This document shows positions 36,912 through 44,659 of a stretch of 64,000 bases of DNA, piece after piece. A model generated the notes under the pieces. That model saw only the letters and a list, made by a program, of their open reading frames with translations. It did no database searches and was not told the origin of the DNA. Positions within the stretch are counted from its first letter, which is position 1, and each line of letters begins with the position of its first letter. A program made the translations under genes and the position numbers. Origin of the DNA: Phycicoccus endophyticus (GTDB taxonomy: Bacteria; Actinomycetota; Actinomycetes; Actinomycetales; Dermatophilaceae); assembly GCF_011326735.1 (NCBI RefSeq), contig NZ_JAANCN010000002.1:1-64000 (forward strand), given 5' to 3'.

Positions 36912-37556
36912 TCAGTCCAGGTCGCCGGCCCGCCACAGGTTGGCGCACGCCTTGAGGTCCTCCCCGGTGGCGAGCAGCGCGCCGCCGCTGCGGGTCAGGC
37001 CGCTCGCCCCGGCGGGGTCGAGCCCTTCGGTGTCGTGGGCGAGCTCGGCCCGGCCGGCGGCGGTGACCGCGCAGAACGCGGCGGCCCGCTCGAGCGCGAT
37101 GGCGAGGTCGCCGTCGAAGACCCCGGCGAGGATCTGGTCGGCGACCCGCCGCAGCTCCTCGGGGCGGGGCGGCTCGGCGATGCCGGCGACGGCGTGGGCG
37201 ACGTCGGTGAACCGGATGCCCGCCACGTACTCGCGGCTGGCCTCCTCCGGGCGGCGCTGCACCCACTCGCGCAGGGCGTACAGCCGCCACAGGGCGCCGG
37301 GCAGGGTGCGCGCGGGGCGCGAGGACCACAGGTCGGCGACCGTCGGCAGGCCGAGGTCGTCGACGAGGGCGACGAGCCGAGAGGTGACCTGCGGGTCGTG
37401 GGCGGCGCGCCCGGCGCCGACGAGGATGGCGGCGGTCTGGTGGGCCACCTCGGTGGCTTCCGCGGGGCCGGGGCGCGTCCCGCCGTGCGCCTCGAGCTCC
37501 TCCGGCCCGAAGTGCACGGGCCGGCGGGGCACGGGGCGGCCTCCGTCGCTGGTCAT
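36912..37556 (-). CDS. Conserved helical protein of unknown function
   Basis: A 214-residue, mostly helical soluble protein without signal or membrane segment. Recognisable stretches are GALWRLYALREWVQRRPEE and the C-terminal GEDLKACANLWRAG. I do not recognise a family with a known role; related actinobacterial proteins are sometimes called DNA-binding without evidence. A CACACT hexamer 6 nt before the ATG could be a weak -10. It is divergent from the BrkB-type gene. Confidence 0.7.
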   Translation of the reverse strand: MTSDGGRPVPRRPVHFGPEELEAHGGTRPGPAEATEVAHQTAAILVGAGRAAHDPQVTSRLVALVDDLGLPTVADLWSSRPARTLPGALWRLYALREWVQRRPEEASREYVAGIRFTDVAHAVAGIAEPPRPEELRRVADQILAGVFDGDLAIALERAAAFCAVTAAGRAELAHDTEGLDPAGASGLTRSGGALLATGEDLKACANLWRAGDLD

Positions 37557-37729
37557 CCCTCGAGTGTGTCAGGTGGTGGGGACGCCCGTGCGGCCCGGGA
37601 GGCATCGGGCCGTGAGCGCGGCCCACCGGGTTCGCGCTGGTCACTGCGCGTGGCACGGGCCGGGAACGCCGCTAGGTTTGGGGCCGACCCGGGTGCCCGT
37701 GGCACCACCCCGACGCCGTGGAGGACGAG

Positions 37730-38908
37730 ATGGCCAGCGAGGGATCGGCCGCCGAGCGCGAGCGACGCGCCCCGCACGCCGACGACGCCCGCAAGGCGGG
37801 CTCCCCGACCGAGGTGCCCCCACGCGGCTGGATGGTCACCCTCAAGGCGGCCTTCGCCGAGTTCCAGCGCGACCAGGTCACCGACCTCGCGGCGGCGCTC
37901 ACGTACTACTCGGTGCTCTCGGTCGCGCCGGCACTGCTCGCCCTCGTCTCGCTGCTCGGGGTCTTCGGGCAGGGACAGGAGACGGTCGCGACGATGCTCG
38001 ACCTGCTCCGCCAGCTCGGCCAGGGCGACGTCGCCGAGCAGCTGCGAGGGCCGATCGAGGACATGGTGGGCAGCCAGGCGGCCGGCGTCACCCTCGTCCT
38101 CGGCCTGGCGACCGCGCTGTGGTCGGCCTCGGGGTACGTCGGGGCGTTCGGGCGGGCGCTGAACCGGGTCTACGGCATCGACGAGGGCCGTCCGGTGTGG
38201 AAGCTGCGGCCGGTGAACTTCGCGGTCACCCTCGGGCTCGTCGTCGGGGCGGCCCTCGTGCTCGTCGGCCTCGTCGTCAGCGGCGGGGTGGCCGAGGCGG
38301 TCGGCAACACGATCGGGCTCGGCGACCAGAGCGTCACGGTGTGGGGCATCGTCAAGTGGCCGGTGATGCTCGTCCTCGTCATCGCCATGGTCGCCGTCCT
38401 CTACTACGCGACCCCGAACATCCGTCAGCCCCGGATGCGGTGGATCTCCCCCGGCGCCGTGCTCGCGATCGTCGTGTGGGTCCTCGCCTCGGTGGCCTTC
38501 GGGTTCTACGTCGGCAACTTCGGCAAGTACGAGTCGACGTACGGCTCGCTCGGCGGCGTCATCGTCTTCCTCCTGTGGGTGTGGATCACGAACATCGCCC
38601 TGCTGCTCGGTGCCGAGGTCGACGCCGAGCTGGAGCGGGTGCGCGAGCTCGAGGCGGGGATGGCGGCCGAGCGGGAGCTGCTCCTGCCGCCGCGGGACAC
38701 CACGCAGTCGGAGAAGGCGCGCGAGAAGCTCGAGGACCGGGTGCGCGAGGGGCGGGCCATCCGCCGCCGGGCACTCGCCGCGGAGCGTCGCGGCAGCCCG
38801 CCGGGGCGGCGGCGCGCCGAGGCCGCGCACGACGGGCCGCGGCACCCGGTCGAGCTCGAGCCGCTGCCGTCCGAGGTCGCCCGGGACCGCGAGACCGGGC
38901 AGGGATGA
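37730..38908 (+). CDS. YihY/BrkB-family inner membrane protein
   Basis: A 392-residue membrane protein. After ~45 charged residues, DLAAALTYYSVLSVAPALLALVSL marks the family. About six helices lie between residues ~50 and ~290; VFLLWVWITNIALLLGAEVDAEL is the conserved last helix. The final ~90 residues are a charged cytoplasmic tail. The historical ribonuclease BN label is wrong for this family; function is unknown. The second ATG has GGAGG 5 nt upstream; TAGGTT at 37673-37678 is a plausible -10. Confidence 0.9.
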   Translation: MASEGSAAERERRAPHADDARKAGSPTEVPPRGWMVTLKAAFAEFQRDQVTDLAAALTYYSVLSVAPALLALVSLLGVFGQGQETVATMLDLLRQLGQGDVAEQLRGPIEDMVGSQAAGVTLVLGLATALWSASGYVGAFGRALNRVYGIDEGRPVWKLRPVNFAVTLGLVVGAALVLVGLVVSGGVAEAVGNTIGLGDQSVTVWGIVKWPVMLVLVIAMVAVLYYATPNIRQPRMRWISPGAVLAIVVWVLASVAFGFYVGNFGKYESTYGSLGGVIVFLLWVWITNIALLLGAEVDAELERVRELEAGMAAERELLLPPRDTTQSEKAREKLEDRVREGRAIRRRALAAERRGSPPGRRRAEAAHDGPRHPVELEPLPSEVARDRETGQG

Positions 38909-38926
38909 TTCGACGAACCTTCGACA

Positions 38927-38956
38927 TTGCAGGTCATTGCGCCGACGCGGTACTGT
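38927..38956 (+). promoter_or_regulatory. Promoter of the kinase transcript
   Basis: TTGCAG (38927-38932), 18-bp spacer, then TACTGT (38951-38956). The -10 ends 7 nt before a GTG at 38964 that opens a 7-codon frame coupled to the kinase start. Confidence 0.6.
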
Positions 38957-38963
38957 CGGGGGC

Positions 38964-38987
38964 GTGTCTACGGGTCCTCACCGGTGA
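38964..38987 (+). CDS. Leaderless 7-codon open frame coupled to the kinase gene
   Basis: GTG at the expected transcription start opens a frame encoding MSTGPHR. Its TGA overlaps the kinase GTG start as GTGA. The kinase start has no good ribosome site of its own, so ribosomes entering the leaderless frame could re-initiate there. No function is implied for the peptide itself. This is inferred from sequence layout only. Confidence 0.4.
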   Translation: MSTGPHR

Positions 38988-40078
38988 ACCGCCTCGCGCA
39001 GGGGTACTGCCTCGGCGGTCGGTACACGCTGTCGGAGCGGGTCGCGTCCGGCGGGATGGGCGATGTCTGGAGCGCCGAGGACACCGTCCTCGACCGGCAG
39101 GTCGCGGTGAAGGTCCTGCGGCCGACGACCGACGGCGAGCCGGTGTTCGCCCGCCGCTTCCGGGACGAGGCGCTCTACACGGCCAACCTCTGCCACTCCA
39201 ACATCGCGACGGTCTTCGACTACGGCGAGGAAGACGCCCTGGCCTACATCGTCATGGAGCTCGTCGACGGTGAGCCGCTCTCGGAGCTCGTCCGCCGTGA
39301 GGGGCCGCTGGAGCCGGCGCGGGTGCGCTCGCTCATGGGCCAGGCGGCGCTCGCCCTCGGCGCGGCGCACGACGCGGGGGTGGTCCACCGCGACGTCAAG
39401 CCGGCGAACATCCTCATCGCCTCCGACGGGACGGTGAAGCTCACCGACTTCGGCATCGCCCGGGCCCTCGACGGCGCCGGGCACACCCAGACCGGAGAGG
39501 TCGTCGGCACCCCGCACTACCTCTCCCCGGAACAGGCCCTCGGCGAGGTCGCCACCGGGGCGAGCGACCTCTACGCGCTCGGCATCGTCGCGCACGAGAT
39601 GCTCACCGGCCGGCGGCCGTTCGAGAAGAACACGCCCGTGGCCACCGCGCTCGCCCAGGTCAACGACCCGCCCCCGCCGCTGCCGGGCCACGTGCCACCG
39701 GGGCTTCGGGCGCTCGTCGAGCAGTGCCTGTCCAAGCGGCCCGAGGACCGGCCCGCCAGCGCCCGCGAGCTGGGCGAGCGGCTCGGGCTACCCGAGTCCG
39801 AGCTCGTCGGCGACGACCCGGCCGCCGAGGTCGTCGGTGCCGCGCTCGTCGACGAGGAGGGTCCGGAGGTGGCCGCGTCCACGAGGGCCTCCGACGCCGG
39901 GGCCGCGTCCGACCCGACGCCGACGCTCAGCTCGCTCGATGCGCCGCTCGTGCGCGTGCGCCGGCGGGACGTGCAGCGGCGGCGGGCGCAGGCCGCGGCC
40001 CGCCGGGTGCACTGGGCCTGGGCGCCGACGGCGCTCGTGCTCGCCGTGATCACCGTGGTTCTCGCGCTCGGGCGCTGA
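38984..40078 (+). CDS. Membrane-anchored serine/threonine protein kinase
   Basis: A 364-residue Hanks-type kinase. Residues 13-275 are the kinase domain: glycine loop ASGGMGDVW, K43, catalytic H135-R-D137, D155-F-G157 and PHYLSPEQ. A juxtamembrane region of ~70 residues is rich in acidic residues and Ser/Thr. A single helix at residues ~345-362 ends the protein with no extracellular sensor domain. So this is not PknB with PASTA repeats. GTG start overlapping the upstream mini-frame. Substrates unknown. Confidence 0.9.
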   Translation: MNRLAQGYCLGGRYTLSERVASGGMGDVWSAEDTVLDRQVAVKVLRPTTDGEPVFARRFRDEALYTANLCHSNIATVFDYGEEDALAYIVMELVDGEPLSELVRREGPLEPARVRSLMGQAALALGAAHDAGVVHRDVKPANILIASDGTVKLTDFGIARALDGAGHTQTGEVVGTPHYLSPEQALGEVATGASDLYALGIVAHEMLTGRRPFEKNTPVATALAQVNDPPPPLPGHVPPGLRALVEQCLSKRPEDRPASARELGERLGLPESELVGDDPAAEVVGAALVDEEGPEVAASTRASDAGAASDPTPTLSSLDAPLVRVRRRDVQRRRAQAAARRVHWAWAPTALVLAVITVVLALGR

Positions 40079-40190
40079 GCCGGGGGTTTGCCGGGAACAC
40101 GCGGGGGGCATCACCCGTTCATCCGACCGGACCCGCGCGGGGTCCACTGCTCGGGACTCGCCCTCCCTCGCCGAACGAAAGGTGCATCCC

Positions 40191-40481
40191 ATGGCCACCG
40201 ACTACGACGCTCCTCGAGTTCGCGACGGCGAGGAAGAGAAGAGCGACAACGTCCTCGAGCTCGACGCCGCCCGCTCGCGCCCCACCACCGACCTGCTCGA
40301 GGAGGACACCGAGGCCGTCGACGGGCACACCCTCCCCGGGGCCGACCTCTCCGACCTCTCCCTCGAGGTGCGGGTCGTGCCCAAGCAGGCCGACGAGTTC
40401 TCGTGCATGAGCTGCTTCCTGCTCGTCCACCGCTCGCAGGAGTCCAAGCCCGGCACGAACATCTGCCGCGACTGCGCCTGA
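40191..40481 (+). CDS. DUF4193 family zinc-ribbon-like small protein
   Basis: A 96-residue acidic protein conserved in actinobacteria. The N-terminal half is charged and probably disordered. The C-terminus has two Cys pairs, C72-x2-C75 and C92-x2-C95, in EFSCMSCFLLVHRSQ and ICRDCA, likely a zinc ribbon. Members resemble RbpA-neighbourhood proteins in style but function is unknown. The ATG follows GAAAGG. Confidence 0.9.
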   Translation: MATDYDAPRVRDGEEEKSDNVLELDAARSRPTTDLLEEDTEAVDGHTLPGADLSDLSLEVRVVPKQADEFSCMSCFLLVHRSQESKPGTNICRDCA

Positions 40482-40580
40482 GCCCCGGCGGTCGCCCGGC
40501 CAGGTGTTGGGCGGCCGCGCTCGGCCGTGGGTGCGCGATACTGTCGCCCGGCGCCCGCCGGGGTCATCTCCGGGCGGCGC

Positions 40581-40656
40581 GGGCCTCTAGCTCAAGTGGC
40601 AGAGCTGCGGACTTTTAATCCGTAGGTTGTGGGTTCGAGCCCCACGGGGCCCACCA
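40581..40656 (+). tRNA. tRNA-Lys (TTT), with encoded CCA
   Basis: A 76-nt cloverleaf. Acceptor GGGCCTC pairs with GGGGCCC (one G-U), D-arm AGCTCAAGTGGCAGAGCT, anticodon loop CTTTTAA with TTT at 40614-40616, T-arm GTGGGTTCGAGCCCCAC, and 3' ACCA. Its 3' half is the attachment site of the integrated element that follows. Confidence 0.97.
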
Positions 40657-40657
40657 A
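40619..40657. repeat. attL: 3' end of tRNA-Lys
   Basis: 39 nt beginning TCCGTAGGTTGTGGGTTCGA and running through ACCAA. The same 39 nt recur at 51962-52000 with one change. As the tRNA-side copy it keeps the tRNA functional. Confidence 0.92.
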
Positions 40658-40861
40658 AGCCGCAGGTCAGCGACTTGCGCCGTGCTCTTCGAGCCGACTC
40701 ATCTCGGCTCAGGAAACACCTGAGGGAACACACGGCTGTGAACAGAGCCCCTTGGACGAGGCTCGATCTCCGCACCGCAAGCAGGCAATCGACGTGGGTT
40801 GGTTCTGTCGAGGCAAGCCAGTGGTGCCACCGAAACCGTCCCGGTTCTCCCCTCGCCCCTC

Positions 40862-40867
40862 CATACT
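40862..40867 (+). promoter_or_regulatory. -10 hexamer of the 40874 gene, leaderless type
   Basis: CATACT ends 6 nt before the ATG at 40874. Confidence 0.45.
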
Positions 40868-40873
40868 TCCACC

Positions 40874-41287
40874 ATGGCGTCCGACCGATGGCAGTCCTTC
40901 GCGGCGACCGGACGGTCGACGATCCGAGAGCTCTTCGACTTCAGGGGAGACGCCGCGCTCCCGTTCACCCCGCAAGACGAGGACGTTCGCATAGTCCGAG
41001 GAAAGCACGAATACTTCGTGAGAGCAGTGCACCGCGGAGAGATGATGGCCAGCTCTTTCGCTCCGCTGGATGTGCCCACCTTGATCGCATACTTGCTGCT
41101 CAGTGGCCTGGTCGACGACATTCGCGCCAAGCGGCCCTGGAAGGTCGGAGTCGTGCGTGTTGCCACGGGTGGGGCCAGGCGAGTCAAGGTCGTCCACAAG
41201 GTCACCCTCCAACCCGGCGAGGCAAAGGAGCCTGTAGTGGAAGAACTCGTCGGACGCGTGAACGCCGGGGAGTTCGACACCGCTTGA
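40874..41287 (+). CDS. Hypothetical protein near attL
   Basis: A 137-residue soluble protein of unknown function, the only plus-strand gene of the element. It reads as alternating strands and helices (VGVVRVATGGARRVKVVHKVTL is a likely beta hairpin). The start at ATG 40874 is chosen from its -10; the open frame continues 25 codons upstream. Its 3' end meets the truncated VirB4-like gene tail to tail, so the breakpoint that truncated that gene lies next to it. Confidence 0.6.
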   Translation: MASDRWQSFAATGRSTIRELFDFRGDAALPFTPQDEDVRIVRGKHEYFVRAVHRGEMMASSFAPLDVPTLIAYLLLSGLVDDIRAKRPWKVGVVRVATGGARRVKVVHKVTLQPGEAKEPVVEELVGRVNAGEFDTA

Positions 41288-41343
41288 GGGCAATTGGCCT
41301 GCACCTCGAGGTCGGCTCGACTGCAGGACCGGCCGCATCGGGC

Positions 41344-42159
41344 AGCCCCCTCAATGGTCACCCGTGCGGACCACTCGACAGGGAACGACAGCTGGTCGGT
41401 GCGCTGGATCCACGGCACCCCCAGCGGGATGTCGAGATCGGTCATCCGGCCGACGGACAGGACGCACACGTGACGCTCCACCTGTGCTCCGTCGTGCTCG
41501 CCGCGAACCTGGATGGTGCGTCCGTAAGGCGTTGCGGTCCAGGTGACGTGATCGGTGAACTCGTGCAGGTCTTCCCGCTCCCACTCCGGGTGCTCAGCGG
41601 CACCCAGCGTGAGTGGGGCGGGGAGGCCGAGGGAGCACGAGCGGTGCAGCAGCCACTCGAGCTGCCGCGGAGTTGCCGGATCCCCAGCCAGCCCCGGGTG
41701 CCGCATCAACTCGTCGAGGGCGCGGATCGGCTTCGCCATAGCCGCAACCTCTCGGTCACCCGCGGGGCCGACCATTCCACTCATGCTGTGAAGGAACCGC
41801 TTGGTGGCACCGAGGTCGACCCCGAGGTAGACCTCCTTGTCCGCCATGGACCGACTCGCCAGATGCATCTGGTCTCGGATCAGGTGCTCGGGCCACCCGG
41901 GCAGCGGAGCAGGCGCGTTGGTGTCGTGCGACTCGGCCCAGCGTGAGACCGGGTACGGGCGAGTAGTGATCCGCAGGTGCAGTGAGCGCTTGGTGAGCTG
42001 TGCGAGGGCGTCGGCGGTGTCCACGATGAGCCGTTCACGCGCGCTGTCGGGTCGGAAGGACCAGCCCTGCGGCGCGAGGCGGTACCAGGCGGTGATGCGG
42101 TCACCGGCGCTGGAGCAGTGGCCGACAATCCGCCGCAGCGCGAGGCCCCGGCTGCTCAC
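41344..42159 (-). pseudogene. Truncated VirB4/TraC-like conjugation ATPase
   Basis: The first ~270 residues match the N-terminal part of the VirB4-like ATPases of actinobacterial conjugative elements: DRITAWYRLAPQGWSFRPDS, MADKEVYLGVDLG and the FPVEWSARVTIEG strand. Beyond that the frame runs on antisense to the plus-strand gene with no family character. The Walker A/B ATPase domain, normally several hundred residues further, is absent. GTG start overlaps the upstream gene's stop by 4 bp. Most likely a deletion removed the 3' two thirds. Confidence 0.75.
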
Positions 42160-42581
42160 GACTCCGCTCCGCCCTGTGTGGTCCCTCTGGCGGAGTGGCG
42201 CCCTCGAGGGGCAGCCCGGCCCGGGCGCGAGAGGACGGCGCGGACCCGGGCCGGACGGAGGGTGGAGGTCACAGCACGCGTGTGGTCGCGGGGTGCGCTG
42301 ACCTCGTTGACGAACCCCCGCAGGACCGAGCCGAGCGGGCGGTCGTGGTCGACGACTCGCAGGATCACCTTGGTGACGGCGATCGTGATCAGGAGCGTGT
42401 ACGCCAAGGCGAAGAACCCAAGGCCAATGCCGAGGCGGCGCTCAAGCATCTGCAGCAGGAGGAAGACCGCGGCACCCACGCCGTAGGCGACGTAGCGGGC
42501 GCGGAACGGGAGGGTCTTGCCCGGTGGGCCGAGCCAGACCGCGTTGACGTTGTAGATCTCGTCGTCGACGGGCAGGCGCAT
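42156..42581 (-). CDS. VirB3-like conjugation membrane protein
   Basis: A 141-residue protein. Two membrane helices (residues ~28-47 and ~52-73) follow a short N-terminus beginning MRLPVDDEIYNVNAVWLGPPG; the rest is basic. Size, helix pair and position directly before the VirB4-like gene match the VirB3/PrgI-type subunits of actinobacterial conjugation systems. Assignment rests on layout and context rather than a strong motif. Confidence 0.6.
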   Translation of the reverse strand: MRLPVDDEIYNVNAVWLGPPGKTLPFRARYVAYGVGAAVFLLLQMLERRLGIGLGFFALAYTLLITIAVTKVILRVVDHDRPLGSVLRGFVNEVSAPRDHTRAVTSTLRPARVRAVLSRPGRAAPRGRHSARGTTQGGAES

Positions 42582-42584
42582 GGC

Positions 42585-42839
42585 TCAGCCCGTGACGAGC
42601 GAGGCGAGCCAGGTGCCGACGTCGTCGGCCCGGCCGGTGGTGGCGACGCCGAGCACGGCGAGGGCGATGACGACGCCGGCGACGACGCGCATGGCCTTGG
42701 CGTTGTCTCCGCGCTGGGCGAAGACGAAGAGCATCACGGCGATCAGCAGGAGGAGCAGCGGGATGATGTTCTCCTTGATCCACGCCTGCAGGTTGGCGGT
42801 GTCGCCGGTGGCGCTGGACAGCGCCGCGAGTGTGTTCAT
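42585..42839 (-). CDS. VirB2-like small membrane protein
   Basis: An 84-residue protein with two helices (residues ~25-43 and ~52-68) separated by the charged turn AQRGDNAKAMR, as in pilin-like VirB2 subunits. ATG with AAGGGGA upstream. It is followed after 3 bp by the VirB3-like gene. First gene of the conjugation remnant. Confidence 0.6.
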   Translation of the reverse strand: MNTLAALSSATGDTANLQAWIKENIIPLLLLLIAVMLFVFAQRGDNAKAMRVVAGVVIALAVLGVATTGRADDVGTWLASLVTG

Positions 42840-43318
42840 GGTGTCCCCTTGGTCGAACGGCAGGCGGCCCGGAAGGACCTCCGCGATCAAGTCCGCCAAA
42901 CCGCGGGGTGCTCGTTCAAGGAGAAGCCGAAATTTTACAAAGTCTTGGAAGGCGATGCCGCTCGACGCACCTCACGCGCGGACGTCGCGGAGAGTCTGGC
43001 TCCCCCGCTCCTCATCATCCGGGCCCGCCGGAACGCGTCAAGGGCGCCTCCGGCGTCACTCCGTGATGGCCTTCGGCCACCCTTGACCCAACCCGCCCGG
43101 CCCTCCAGATGCTCCGCTACGAGGAACCAGCCCAAAGTCTGGAGACATGGCCCTGCAGTTTCCGTCAAAGATCGTGCTTGGAGTCGTTCTCTCGCCTGAA
43201 GCGCGACAACGATCAATCACCAGCTGCTGACCAAAATCCAACTAGCCGCCGCCCGTGTCAGGCAGTGCGACCTTTCGGCTGCTCGTCGCTCAACGTGCTC
43301 GAGGTCCTTGACCTCGGC
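42840..43318. other. Non-coding spacer between conjugation remnant and helicase operon
   Basis: No supported gene in 479 bp. On the minus strand TAAAAT (42932-42937) is a good -10-like hexamer about 90 nt before the VirB2-like ATG, without a clear -35. The remainder shows no repeat or cloverleaf I can support. Confidence 0.5.
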
Positions 43319-44659
43319 TCAGACCGCGTGATCAGTTAGGTGGTCGAGTACCGCCAGGTGCGCATGCCACCCGTCCAGCGTGGGTGCCGACTCTCCCAGC
43401 CAGACCGGTTCAGTCGGCGAGTGACCAGCTAGTTGGTCACGAATTCCACCGCGCGAGACGACGATGCAGGCTTGCCGATGTCGGCTCAACAGCACGCACA
43501 ACCTACCGGCATCTAGGTGAAACTGGCTCGCGTCACGACGACCAGAGAGTGGATGCCAGACCACGACGATCTGAAACTCACGCCCTTGGAGCACGTTTGC
43601 GGTGTCGACCACGACCTCGTCGACGGGCATCCCTGTCCGGGCGCGGGCAACCTGGAGCGCGGTCCGGACGTGGTCTCGTTGATCGCGATGGGTCACCCCG
43701 ACGGCGATATCGCTCGGCAACAGCGGCCTGGTGCCGTACTCGTCCTCCAGCGCGATGTCGGCGCTGATGAGCTCCTCTACGACATCGACTATCGCCTGGA
43801 CGGCATCGGGATCGGTTGGGGGCATCGGCACGTCGTCGAGCTCGACGTAGGCCCAACCGCGTCGCGCTGCCGTGTTCACGGCATCTGCTGCCCGTCCGCG
43901 GTGGAGTGACGCGATGCCCCGGCTGAGGCGACGCTGATGTGGTTGGGTGCCGGCGGTGAAGGGAACTTCGTAGAAGGCGTCGGAGATCAGGTCGGCTGCT
44001 TGGCTGGGTAGCCGCCATGAGACGGGCAGGGCCAGGCGCACAGTCTCGGGTTGGGTAGTCAGGATAGTGGCGGCGGCCGTCTCGAGCGGTGACAGCGGCC
44101 GGCCGCGGAATCTGGTGTCGTCCGCGGTGGTGAACGGCGCGAGCTGGCCGGGGTCACCAACCAGCAGCAGCGAGCTCATCATCGCCCCGATCGGGAGCAG
44201 TGCATCGGAGCGCATCTGATATGCCTCGTCCACGATCGCGAAGGGCCAGGAGTGGTCGAAGTCGACCGTGGCCCACTTGGCCGCGGGCGCGACGATGACG
44301 TCACAGTCGTGAAGGTCGGTGAGCGACTTGCTGAAGGTCAAGCCCTGCTGGGTGCGGATGTCTGCAGGTGGGAGGTAGTCGCCGGCGTGGAGGCGCCCCA
44401 GGCGCACGGGTGCAGCACCGCGGCGTTGGTCGGCGACGTATCCGCGGATCATGTCGTCAGCCTGGTCGTTGGTTTGGACGACGATCGGAACCTGCGCCCG
44501 TCGGTGGGCGCGCCGACCGATCTCCCGCACGAGGGTGGACTTGCCGGCGCCGGGAGGGCTGTCGACCAGCGTGGAGCGGGCGCCCGCGGTGAGGGTGCCC
44601 CAGATCTGCTCGCGGGTGGCGGCGGCCGCCTCCGCGGGAGTCACGGGCTCGGCGTGCAT
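43319..44659 (-). CDS. Upf1/Dna2-like SF1 helicase
   Basis: A 446-residue superfamily 1 helicase core. Walker A is PPGAGKST (G37-K40-S41), Walker B IVDEAYQ (D144-E145), motif III LLLVGDPGQLAP (167-175). In the second RecA domain NVLQGREFQIVVVW (motif V, Q358-G-R-E-F) and LCVLLSRHRQ (motif VI, to R395) are intact. These are features of the SF1B Upf1/Dna2 branch. Short insertions suggest that accessory domains are on partner proteins. Its ATG overlaps the stop of the upstream gene by one base (TAATG). Confidence 0.85.
   Translation of the reverse strand: MHAEPVTPAEAAAATREQIWGTLTAGARSTLVDSPPGAGKSTLVREIGRRAHRRAQVPIVVQTNDQADDMIRGYVADQRRGAAPVRLGRLHAGDYLPPADIRTQQGLTFSKSLTDLHDCDVIVAPAAKWATVDFDHSWPFAIVDEAYQMRSDALLPIGAMMSSLLLVGDPGQLAPFTTADDTRFRGRPLSPLETAAATILTTQPETVRLALPVSWRLPSQAADLISDAFYEVPFTAGTQPHQRRLSRGIASLHRGRAADAVNTAARRGWAYVELDDVPMPPTDPDAVQAIVDVVEELISADIALEDEYGTRPLLPSDIAVGVTHRDQRDHVRTALQVARARTGMPVDEVVVDTANVLQGREFQIVVVWHPLSGRRDASQFHLDAGRLCVLLSRHRQACIVVSRGGIRDQLAGHSPTEPVWLGESAPTLDGWHAHLAVLDHLTDHAV

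Noticed and set aside
40691-40710. Small hairpin GAGCCGA/TCGGCTC after tRNA-Lys as a terminator
   Set aside because: Only 7 bp, no T tract, and it belongs to the inserted element rather than the native tRNA downstream region.
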